From NCBI GenBank assembly GCA_934635225.1, contig CAKTYZ010000036.1:1-6693 (forward strand): DNA of 6,693 nucleotides, in the 5' to 3' direction. A program made the translations under genes and the position numbers. Below the pieces are notes generated by a model. That model made no database searches. It had not been told where the DNA came from and worked only from the letters and a program-made list of their open reading frames with translations. Shown here one piece after another: positions 1 to 6,330 of the stretch (positions are counted from its first letter, which is position 1; the number at the start of each line of letters is the position of its first letter). The stretch is from an uncultured Kiritimatiellota bacterium. GTDB taxonomy: Bacteria; Verrucomicrobiota; Kiritimatiellia; RFP12; UBA1067.

Positions 1-62
1 CGAAAAACGGCGGGCGGTTGCCGCGCTTTTCTACCCCGCCATCCGAGCCAAACCAAAAAATG

Positions 63-90
63 GGTAAACTCCAGCCGGTAAACTCCAGCC
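63..90. repeat. perfect 14-bp tandem duplication upstream of the GNAT gene
   Basis: The 14-mer GGTAAACTCCAGCC occurs twice back to back (63-76 and 77-90) with no mismatch. It ends 11 bp before the -35 element of the predicted GNAT promoter. It could be a recent slippage duplication or a two-copy protein binding site. The sequence alone does not separate these, and I recognise no known operator. The rest of 1-101 shows no gene: the reading frames are short and lack ribosome binding sites. Confidence 0.8.
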
Positions 91-101
91 ACCTTGTCGA
101 T

Positions 102-130
102 TTGCGAACCCTTCCGAAAAATGGTACACT
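102..130 (+). promoter_or_regulatory. sigma70-like promoter for the GNAT gene
   Basis: TTGCGA (102-107) and TACACT (125-130) are separated by 17 bp, and each matches 4 of 6 consensus bases. Transcription would start near 137 and give a 5' untranslated region of about 92 nt before the ATG at 229. The position and ideal spacing support the call, but both hexamers are imperfect. Confidence 0.45.
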
Positions 131-211
131 ATGTCCCGTTTATTTGTACGGAAAGCATCTGTCGGTCTGGACTGCGCAATGGATCTTGCGTCGTTTATTG
201 GTCGGCGGGGA

Positions 212-219
212 GGAAGGAG
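212..219 (+). promoter_or_regulatory. ribosome binding site that fixes the GNAT start
   Basis: GGAAGGAG lies 9 nt before the ATG at 229. The reading frame stays open back to a TTG at 94 and contains an ATG at 121, but neither has a comparable site. The ATG at 121 also lies upstream of the predicted transcription start, so 229 is the best start. Confidence 0.75.
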
Positions 220-228
220 ACATTACAT

Positions 229-699
229 ATGGCCTATGATTTCAAATTCAGGATGGCGGAAGCATGCGACAAGAGCGCATTCCTTGAGATGAGTCGCGAA
301 TTCTACTCGTCTGATGCGGTTCTTCACGCCGTAGACCCCTCATTTCACGAAAAGGCATTCGCCGAACTGCTTCGTTCCGGCACCTATCTCACGTGCTTTG
401 TCTTCGAATGCGGCGATCGCGTGGCGGGATACGCTCTCCTGAGCAAGATGTTCTCGCGCGAAGCCAGTGGCATGGTCGTCTGGATTGAAGAGATTTACGT
501 TCGCTCGGCGTTTCGCGGACGCGGCGTCGGCGGCGCCTTTTTCGCATGGCTTCGCGCGAACGTCCCGGCAATCAGGTATCGCCTCGAAGTCGAGCCGTCG
601 AACGAGCGCGCGCAAAGCCTCTATCGGCGACTGGGGTTCTCCGAGCTGCCGTATGTGCAGATGGTGCTGGACGGCGGCCTCAGGAAAGGCGCGTCTTGA
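229..699 (+). CDS. GNAT-family N-acetyltransferase
   Basis: A 156-residue single-domain protein of usual GNAT length, probably cytosolic, expected to move an acetyl group from acetyl-CoA to an amine. The acetyl-CoA pyrophosphate loop is R-G-R-G-V-G at residues 96-101, after the beta-4 strand VWIEEIYV (84-91). The C-terminal GNAT signature follows: EPSNERA (122-128), then Y132 and LGF (135-137). There is no signal peptide or membrane segment. The start at 229 is chosen for its strong ribosome binding site. The gene runs alone toward the polyamine operon, and its last 20 bp overlap the 3' end of nspC on the other strand. The substrate cannot be read from the sequence. A polyamine substrate (as for SpeG- or PaiA-type enzymes) is tempting because of the neighbour, but convergent orientation means no shared transcript and is weak evidence. 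Family call firm, substrate unknown. Confidence 0.88.
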   Translation: MAYDFKFRMAEACDKSAFLEMSREFYSSDAVLHAVDPSFHEKAFAELLRSGTYLTCFVFECGDRVAGYALLSKMFSREASGMVVWIEEIYVRSAFRGRGVGGAFFAWLRANVPAIRYRLEVEPSNERAQSLYRRLGFSELPYVQMVLDGGLRKGAS

Positions 700-1795
700 A
701 GTCCTCGTAGCCGAAGGCGCGGAGCGTCCTGAACCGTCCCGTCTTCGTCTTGAGGACGATGGACGGAAGCGGCATGCCGTTGAACGTGTTGTTCTTGACC
801 ATCGTGTAGATCGCCATGTCCTCGAAGACGATCCGGTCGCCCGGCTTCAGGGGGCGGTCGAACGAGTAGTCGCCGATGACGTCGCCGGCGAGGCACGTCG
901 GGCCGCCGAGGCGGTAGGTCTGGCGCTTCTCGCCCGGCTCGCCCGCGCCGGCGACGCGCGGACGGTACGGCATCTCAAGGACGTCCGGCATGTGGCACGC
1001 GGCGCTCGTGTCGAGGATGGCGAACGGATGGCCGAAGTCGTTCACCTCCAGGACCGAGGCGACGAGCGTCCCCGCGTTGAGCGCGACGGCCTCGCCCGGC
1101 TCCAGGTAGACCCCGAGGTGCGGCCAGCGGCGGCGAAACGCCTTGAGCGAGGAGACGAGAAGGCGGATGTCGTAGCCCGCGCGCGTGATGTGATGCCCGC
1201 CGCCGAAGTTGACCCACCTCATCTTCGGCAGGAACGCGCCGAACGCCTCCTCGAAACGTTCGAGGACGCGCGCGAGGACGTCCGCCCCCTGCTCGCAGAG
1301 CGCGTGGAAATGAAGTCCGTCAACGGCGGCGGCCGTCTCGTCCGTCACGGCCGAACGCGGCGTCCCGAGGCGCGAGTCGGGCGCGCAGGGGTTGTAGATC
1401 GCGTGTTCGACCTCGCTGTAAAGGGGATTCACGCGAAGCCCGGGCGAGACGCCTGCGCGACGGGCGCGCGCGGCGAAGCGCGCGACCTGCGCCGGCGAAT
1501 TGAAGACGATGTGGTCGCAGACCTTCACGACCTTCCGGAAGTCCGCCTCGGTGAATGCGGGATTGTAGACGTGGTTCTCGCGCCCCGGCATCGCCTCGGC
1601 GGCCAAGAGGGCCTCGAAAAGGCCGCTCGCCGTTGTGCCGTCGAGATACGGCGCAAGGAGCGGATACGTCTTCCAGACGGAATACGCCTTCTGCGCAAGA
1701 AGAATCTTCACGCCCGCCGCCTTGCGCACGCGATCGAGGACGTGCGCGTTCCGCACAAGCGCGTCCTCGTCGATGAGATAGTACGGCGTCTTCAC
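680..1795 (-). CDS. nspC: carboxynorspermidine/carboxyspermidine decarboxylase
   Basis: A PLP enzyme of the alanine-racemase-fold decarboxylase group. It removes CO2 from carboxyspermidine (or carboxynorspermidine) to give spermidine (or norspermidine) in the cytosol. From the GTG at 1795 it has 371 residues, close to the usual 370-380. Visible motifs are the PLP lysine K36 in LLAQKAYS, HFHALCE (162-168), the glycine-rich phosphate loop GGG (198-200), EPGE (232-235), CLAGD with the expected catalytic C301, and YTMVK (330-334). The start is moved from an ATG at 1828 to the GTG at 1795. The GTG gives an N-terminus beginning MKTPYYLIDED, as family members do, and forms a 4-nt GTGA overlap with the CASDH stop. 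The ATG would add 11 unrelated residues and a 37-bp overlap. It is the last gene of the operon, translationally coupled to its partner dehydrogenase. No norspermidine-precursor genes (diaminobutyrate pathway) are here, so spermidine is the likelier product. Carboxyaminopropylagmatine is an alternative substrate. Confidence 0.92.
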   Translation of the reverse strand: MKTPYYLIDEDALVRNAHVLDRVRKAAGVKILLAQKAYSVWKTYPLLAPYLDGTTASGLFEALLAAEAMPGRENHVYNPAFTEADFRKVVKVCDHIVFNSPAQVARFAARARRAGVSPGLRVNPLYSEVEHAIYNPCAPDSRLGTPRSAVTDETAAAVDGLHFHALCEQGADVLARVLERFEEAFGAFLPKMRWVNFGGGHHITRAGYDIRLLVSSLKAFRRRWPHLGVYLEPGEAVALNAGTLVASVLEVNDFGHPFAILDTSAACHMPDVLEMPYRPRVAGAGEPGEKRQTYRLGGPTCLAGDVIGDYSFDRPLKPGDRIVFEDMAIYTMVKNNTFNGMPLPSIVLKTKTGRFRTLRAFGYEDFKTRLS

Positions 1796-3075
1796 GGCAC
1801 CTTCACCGGGTTGAAGTTCTCCCGCCACGGAAGGCCTTGGACATTCAATTCGGCCATGAACGGATCAGGATCGAACTCCTCGCACGTATGCACGCCCGGC
1901 ATCGTCCACTTCCCCTCCAGAAACATCTTCGCGCCGATCATCGCGGGAACGCCCGTCGTGTAGCTGATCGCCTGAGAACCGACCTCGGCGTAGCAGGCCT
2001 GATGGTCACAGACATTGTAGACGTAGTAATCAACCGTCTTGCCGTCCTTGAGGCCGTGGAAAATGCAGCCGATGTTCGTCTTGCCCTTCGTGCGCGGGCC
2101 TAGGGACGCGGGATCAGGCAGAAGCGCCTTGAGGAACTCGATCGGGACGATCTTCTGTCCCTTGAAGTCAATGGGGTCGATGCGCGTGAGGCCGACGTTC
2201 TCAAGGCACTTCAGGTGCGTCAGATAGCTCTGTCCGAATGTCATGAAAAAGCGGATGCGCCGAATGCCCTTGAGGTTGCAGCCGAGCGACTCGAGTTCCT
2301 CGTGGTGAAGGAGGTACATGTCCTTCCTCCCGACTTGGTCGAAGTCGTATTCACGCTTGATCGCCATCGGCGCCGTCTCGACCCAATAGCCCTTGTCGAA
2401 GGCCTTGCGGTTCTCGACGGGCACCTCGGGCGCGTCGTCCTTGGGGTCGGCCACCCAATAACTGCCCTTCGCCGCGACCTCGCGGATGTTGATTTCGGGG
2501 TTGAAGTTCGTCGCGAACGGATACCCGTGGTCGCCGCCGTTGCAGTCGAGAATGTCCAGCGTCTCGATCGTGTCGAAGTAGTGTTTCTGCGCATGGGCCG
2601 AGAAGACCTGCGTCACGCCTGGGTCGAATCCGCACCCGAGAATCGCCGTAAGGCCCGCCTTCTCGAACCGCTCGCGATACGCCCACTGCCACGAGTACTC
2701 GAAGTGCGCCTCGTCCGGCGGCTCGTAGTTCGCCGTATCCAGATAGGAAACACCCGCCGAAAGGCACGCGTCCATGATCGCGAGATCCTGATAGGGAAGC
2801 GCGATGTTCATCACGAGGTCGGGCTTGAACGTGCGGATGAGGTCCGTCAGGCGCGGCACGTCCATCGCGTCGATCTGCGTGGTGGAGAGCTTCGTCGTGA
2901 TGCCCTTCTCCGCGAACCACGGACGGGACTCGATGTCGGCCTTGAGCGCCTTGCAGCGCGCCTCGGTGCGTGACGCAATCAGGACCTCGCCGAAGGTCTC
3001 GGGGTTTCGGCACATCTTCGCCGCCGCGACGCCGGCAACCCCACCCGCGCCGATGAGCATTACTTTCTTCGCCAT
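1792..3075 (-). CDS. carboxynorspermidine/carboxyspermidine dehydrogenase (CASDH, saccharopine dehydrogenase family)
   Basis: It joins a diamine to L-aspartate semialdehyde and reduces the imine with NAD(P)H. With putrescine this gives carboxyspermidine, which NspC then decarboxylates. The protein has 427 residues, slightly longer than the roughly 400-415 I recall for characterised members. The Rossmann nucleotide-binding turn is at the N-terminus (GAGGVAG, 9-15). The family hallmarks LDTANYEP (112-119) and GCGFDPGVT (147-155) are intact. Generic saccharopine dehydrogenase is the main alternative, but adjacency to nspC and these motifs favour CASDH. The ATG at 3075 has AGGA 8 nt upstream. The 49-bp gap after speB is the largest in the operon and is purine-rich, with no promoter or hairpin that I can see. 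The 3' end overlaps nspC by 4 nt (GTGA), fitting enzymes made in a fixed ratio. The acceptor (putrescine, agmatine or diaminopropane) cannot be told from sequence. Confidence 0.9.
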   Translation of the reverse strand: MAKKVMLIGAGGVAGVAAAKMCRNPETFGEVLIASRTEARCKALKADIESRPWFAEKGITTKLSTTQIDAMDVPRLTDLIRTFKPDLVMNIALPYQDLAIMDACLSAGVSYLDTANYEPPDEAHFEYSWQWAYRERFEKAGLTAILGCGFDPGVTQVFSAHAQKHYFDTIETLDILDCNGGDHGYPFATNFNPEINIREVAAKGSYWVADPKDDAPEVPVENRKAFDKGYWVETAPMAIKREYDFDQVGRKDMYLLHHEELESLGCNLKGIRRIRFFMTFGQSYLTHLKCLENVGLTRIDPIDFKGQKIVPIEFLKALLPDPASLGPRTKGKTNIGCIFHGLKDGKTVDYYVYNVCDHQACYAEVGSQAISYTTGVPAMIGAKMFLEGKWTMPGVHTCEEFDPDPFMAELNVQGLPWRENFNPVKVP

Positions 3076-3081
3076 GACTCG

Positions 3082-3089
3082 TTTCCTTT
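3082..3089 (-). promoter_or_regulatory. ribosome binding site of the CASDH gene
   Basis: Read on the minus strand, AAAGGAAA contains AGGA with 8 nt before the ATG at 3075. It is moderate in strength and lies in the 49-bp speB-CASDH gap (3076-3124). That gap shows no other feature apart from a repeated AGGAAC. Confidence 0.5.
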
Positions 3090-3124
3090 CGTTCTTCCGA
3101 TTTTTCTTCAGGTTCCTGTTCCTC

Positions 3125-4006
3125 TCATCCTGTCACGAACGACCGCTCGTGCGCGAGCAGACATTCCCGCAGCAGCTTGCACGCGAGGGCCGTCGAACGA
3201 CCGCTCATGTCCAAGGCCGGGGCCAGCTCGACGAGATCGAACGCGACGACATCGAGGCGCGAGAAGATTTCCATCAGGGACTGCCGCAGGCGCTCGTAGC
3301 CGAGTCCGCCCGCTTCCGGCGTGCCCGTCCCCGGGAACTCCGCCGGATCCAGCACGTCCAGGTCCACCGTCAGGTAGACCGGCGCGGTCGGCCCCAGCGC
3401 GGCAACGACCGACTCCAGCGTCGCGTCCGAGAAGAGCTCCGCCGTCACGTGCCCGTCGCGCATGAACTGGCGTTCGTCGCGCGTCCCCGAGCGGACGCCG
3501 AACTGGTAGATGCGCCCGTCGCCCAGCAGGTCATGGCAACGGCGCATCACCGAGGCGTGCGAAAGCGGATTGCCGAGATAGTCCGTGCGCAGGTCGGCAT
3601 GCGCGTCGAAGTGGACGATCCGCAGGTCGGGGCGCCTTTTCGCCGCCGCCCGGACGGCGCCCAGCGTGACCAGATGCTCGCCGCCCAGGAGACACGGCGT
3701 CTTCCCGGACGCGAGAATCTCGTCCGCGCGCGCCTCGACCTGCGCGAGAGCCGCCGCCGGATCGCCAAACGGAAGCTCCAGGTCGCCCGCGTCAAAAACC
3801 GACGCGTCGACGACGAGATCGCGGTCAAGCCGCATCGAATACGTCTCGATGCCAAAGCTCTCGCGCCGCATCACGTCCGGGCCGAAGCGCGTCCCAGGGC
3901 GAAAGGACGTCGTCGAATCATAAGGCGCGCCAAAAAGAACGATTCGCGCGTCCTCAAAAGGTTTGTCGCACCCGATGAACTGGTTGGCCTGCGCTTTCAT
4001 CCGCAT
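3125..4006 (-). CDS. speB: agmatinase (ureohydrolase family)
   Basis: A manganese enzyme expected to hydrolyse agmatine to putrescine and urea, the step after SpeA. The ureohydrolase metal ligands are all present. Numbered from the upstream GTG at 4018 they are H115 in GGEH, D138/H140/D142 in DAHAD, and D219/D221 in DLDVLDP, followed by the family signature PGTGTP and GGL. The frame opens with GTG at 4018, directly after the speE stop, but that GTG belongs to a TGGAGG Shine-Dalgarno sequence. The ATG at 4006 sits 5 nt after GGAGG, and a second ATG at 4000 sits 11 nt after it. I chose 4006 (293 residues); 4000 is nearly as good, because homology seems to begin around NQFIGCD. The speE stop lies 12 nt before the start, so coupling is likely. 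Arginase or guanidinobutyrase are alternatives, but the neighbours favour agmatinase. Aminopropylagmatine is also possible as a substrate. Confidence 0.9.
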   Translation of the reverse strand: MRMKAQANQFIGCDKPFEDARIVLFGAPYDSTTSFRPGTRFGPDVMRRESFGIETYSMRLDRDLVVDASVFDAGDLELPFGDPAAALAQVEARADEILASGKTPCLLGGEHLVTLGAVRAAAKRRPDLRIVHFDAHADLRTDYLGNPLSHASVMRRCHDLLGDGRIYQFGVRSGTRDERQFMRDGHVTAELFSDATLESVVAALGPTAPVYLTVDLDVLDPAEFPGTGTPEAGGLGYERLRQSLMEIFSRLDVVAFDLVELAPALDMSGRSTALACKLLRECLLAHERSFVTG

Positions 4007-4018
4007 CCGAGCCTCCAC

Positions 4019-4888
4019 TCAGCGGGAGGTCTCCTCCTCTTCCTTCAGGATGTCCAACACATAGTTCGGCAATGCGAAAGCGCCGCGGTGCAGCGCCGTA
4101 TTGTAGTAGCGTGTGCTGATTCGCAGCTTGTTCCAGCGCGCTTCGTCAAGGTTGCCGATCGGATGGTATTTCTTCGAGGCGAACCCAAAGAGCCAATGTC
4201 CCGACGGATAGCTCGGGATGTGCGCCTGATAGACCGTCGAGACGGGGAACTCCATCACGATGTGCCGATGCGCATCGCGGACGGACCGCTGGTGCGCCGC
4301 GTAGAACGGGCTTTCGTGCTGGTTGATGAGAATGCCGTCGTCGCGCAGGGCCTTGTAGCACGTGCCGTAGAACTCACGCGTGAAGAAGCCCTCGGCCGGA
4401 CCATACGGATCGGACGAGTCAACGATGATGAGATCGTACTCGGCCTTCTTGCCGCGCACATAGCGAAGCCCTTCCTCGAACCAGACCTTGACGCGACGGT
4501 CCTTCAGCTTCGAAGAGACGAACGGCAAGTGCTTCTTGGCGAGCAGGACGACGGACTTGTCGACCTCAACGAGGTCAATCGTCTCGATCGAGCGGTACTT
4601 CGTCAGCTCCCGCACGGTCCCGCCGTCGCCGCCTCCGATCACAAGCACGTTCTTCGCGCGCGGATGCACGGCCATCGGCACATGCGCCAGCATCTCGTGG
4701 TAGATGAATTCGTCCTTCTCGGTTATCATGAGGCCGCCGTCAAGGACCAGCACGCGACCGTAGGCCGGCGTGTCAAGTATGTCGATCTGCTGGACGGAAC
4801 TTTTGCGCGAGACGATCTGCTTGGTCGTCTTCACGGAAAAGCGCACGTCCTGCGTGTGTTCGTCAGTATACCAGAGTTCGGTTTGCAT
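4019..4888 (-). CDS. speE: polyamine aminopropyltransferase (spermidine synthase)
   Basis: It transfers an aminopropyl group from decarboxylated S-adenosylmethionine to putrescine, giving spermidine and methylthioadenosine. At 289 residues it has normal length for the short bacterial form. The N-terminal beta domain begins ELWYT. The co-substrate loop is GGGDGG (85-90), followed by VRE (92-94). LDGG (49-52) and YHE (63-65) are intact. The gate/active-site segment VDSSDPYGPAE (156-166) has catalytic D157 and D160, and IPSYPSG (224-230) completes the pocket. The segment QHESPF (190-195) has F195 where I recall W in Bacillus and human enzymes, a possible acceptor-pocket change. The ATG at 4888 follows the speA stop by only 2 nt and has no good Shine-Dalgarno sequence, so initiation probably depends on ribosomes finishing speA. 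No speD is in the window, which is odd for this enzyme. Agmatine as acceptor, giving aminopropylagmatine, is an alternative. Confidence 0.92.
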   Translation of the reverse strand: MQTELWYTDEHTQDVRFSVKTTKQIVSRKSSVQQIDILDTPAYGRVLVLDGGLMITEKDEFIYHEMLAHVPMAVHPRAKNVLVIGGGDGGTVRELTKYRSIETIDLVEVDKSVVLLAKKHLPFVSSKLKDRRVKVWFEEGLRYVRGKKAEYDLIIVDSSDPYGPAEGFFTREFYGTCYKALRDDGILINQHESPFYAAHQRSVRDAHRHIVMEFPVSTVYQAHIPSYPSGHWLFGFASKKYHPIGNLDEARWNKLRISTRYYNTALHRGAFALPNYVLDILKEEEETSR

Positions 4889-4890
4889 CG

Positions 4891-6330
4891 TCAGGCCAAT
4901 ACGTTGATGTAGTCAAGGTTCATGTCTTCCGTGCCCGTCATGAAGCACCCCTTCTCTTTCGCAAAGAGAATATGGGCGAGGACATCGGGCGTCATGCGCT
5001 CGCCCGGCGCAACAATCGGGATGCCGGGCGGATAACTCATCACGAACTCGCCCGCGACAAGCCCCGTCGATTCACGCATCGGCACGCGACGCTTCTTCGC
5101 ATAGAAAGCCTCCTGCGGGGGCAAGACGATCACCGGATCGATGTATTCGTGGTCAAAGAGCCCGATTGGACTCTTCTCGCGCTGGCGCTTGATCTCTTCC
5201 AGCGCGGAGATGAGACGCTCGATGTCCATCATGCGGTCGCCGCATGAGATGATTGCCAAGAGGTTGCCGATGTCGCCGAACTCAATCTGGATGCCGTAGT
5301 CATCGCGAAGGTGATCGTAGACCTCGATTCCCGCCAAGCCGATGTCCCGCGTATGGACAGAAAGCTTCGTGCGGTCAAAGGCGTAGACAGTGTCACCATC
5401 CACCAGTTCGGGACCAAAGGCGTAGTAGCCGCCAAGCGCATTGATTTCCTCGCGCGCATAGTCCGCGAAGTCCATCGTTTTCTGGTACATGGCATGCCCG
5501 CGAAAAAAGAGATTGCGGCGCGCGATGTCGAGGGAGGACAACAGCAAGTAGGAGGCCGACGTGGACTGCGTGAGCGTAATGACCTGTCGCACATAGTCCG
5601 GATTCACCGGTCGCCGCGTCAGGAGAATCGAACTCTGAGTCAGCGAACCGCCCGTCTTGTGGATGGAGACCGCCGCCATGTCACAGCCAGCCGCCATCGC
5701 CGAAATCGGCAACTCGTCATGGAAGTAGAAGTGCGTGCCATGCGCCTCGTCTGCGAGGACACGCATCCCCGCCGCATGGGCAACCTTCACGATCTCGATC
5801 AGGTTCGAGCAGATTCCGTAGTAAGTCGGGTTGTTGACGAGAATCGCCTTCGCCGTCGGATGCGCGGCAATCGCCCGTTTCACGTCCTCCACGCTCATGC
5901 CAAGCGGAATGCCCAGTCGCTTGTCCGTACCTGGATTGATGTAGACGGGAATCGCACCGCAGACAACCAGCGCATTGATGGCGCTGCGATGGACATTGCG
6001 CGGCAAGATGATCTCATCACCGGACGAACAAGTGGACATAATCATCGCCTGAACGGCAGAAGTCGTGCCATTCACCATGAAGAATGCATCGTCCGCGCCA
6101 AACGCCTCAGCTGCAAGTTGCTGAGCCTCCTTGATGACTGAGACGGGATGTCCGAGATTGTCGAGCGGCTTCATGGAGTTGACGTCCATGGCCATCGCCC
6201 GCGCACCCAGGCATTCGGTAAGTTCCGGATTCCCGCGACCGCTCTTGTGCGCCGGCACATCGAAATGGGCCAGTCTGTTAATCCGCTGCCGATCCAACGC
6301 GTCCGCCAACGGCGTCAGGTTTTGATTCAC
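4891..6330 (-). CDS. speA: arginine decarboxylase, PLP fold type I (Bacillus SpeA type)
   Basis: It decarboxylates L-arginine to agmatine, the first step of the operon's pathway. It belongs to the Orn/Lys/Arg decarboxylase group with an aspartate-aminotransferase fold, in the compact form without the N-terminal wing domain. Its 479 residues are close to the roughly 490 of Bacillus subtilis SpeA, which it resembles along its length. Visible motifs are FDVPAHKSG near residue 25, NGTTSA (87-92), DEAHGTH (194-200) with the PLP-binding D194 and H197, SIHKTGGSLTQSS with the Schiff-base lysine K225, and the C-terminal YPPGIP (433-438). The GTG start at 6330 has AGGAG 8 nt upstream and gives the expected N-terminus (NQNLTPL). 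The GTG overlaps the stop of a 40-codon upstream ORF. The related lysine or ornithine decarboxylases are alternatives by sequence, but a downstream agmatinase gene argues for arginine. First gene of the operon, behind a strong promoter and a long leader. Confidence 0.93.
   Translation of the reverse strand: MNQNLTPLADALDRQRINRLAHFDVPAHKSGRGNPELTECLGARAMAMDVNSMKPLDNLGHPVSVIKEAQQLAAEAFGADDAFFMVNGTTSAVQAMIMSTCSSGDEIILPRNVHRSAINALVVCGAIPVYINPGTDKRLGIPLGMSVEDVKRAIAAHPTAKAILVNNPTYYGICSNLIEIVKVAHAAGMRVLADEAHGTHFYFHDELPISAMAAGCDMAAVSIHKTGGSLTQSSILLTRRPVNPDYVRQVITLTQSTSASYLLLSSLDIARRNLFFRGHAMYQKTMDFADYAREEINALGGYYAFGPELVDGDTVYAFDRTKLSVHTRDIGLAGIEVYDHLRDDYGIQIEFGDIGNLLAIISCGDRMMDIERLISALEEIKRQREKSPIGLFDHEYIDPVIVLPPQEAFYAKKRRVPMRESTGLVAGEFVMSYPPGIPIVAPGERMTPDVLAHILFAKEKGCFMTGTEDMNLDYINVLA

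Noticed and set aside
3..30. Possible terminator: A-run, GCGG-TTG-CCGC hairpin, TTTT
   Set aside because: Only four contiguous stem pairs are present and extension needs several bulges, and no upstream gene is visible. Too weak to annotate.
131..295. Short ORF beginning ATGTCCCG in the GNAT leader
   Set aside because: It begins at or before the predicted transcription start, has no Shine-Dalgarno sequence and overlaps the GNAT coding region in another frame.
467..1963. 498-codon open frame on the plus strand
   Set aside because: It overlaps the GNAT gene in another frame and lies antisense to nspC and the CASDH 3' end, is strongly Arg/Ala-rich and has no recognisable domain.
2215..2973. 252-codon open frame on the plus strand
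   Set aside because: It is the antisense shadow of CASDH, rich in Arg and Val, with no start signal.
3076..3124. Internal promoter between speB and CASDH
   Set aside because: The 49-bp gap is purine-rich with no -10/-35 pair on the minus strand. It looks like a plain intergenic spacer with a ribosome binding site.
2804..4912. 702-codon open frame on the plus strand
   Set aside because: It runs antisense through speE, speB and part of CASDH, all of which keep catalytic motifs. Its product is Arg/His/Val-rich low-complexity sequence with no recognisable domain and no ribosome binding site. GC-rich codon bias produces such frames.
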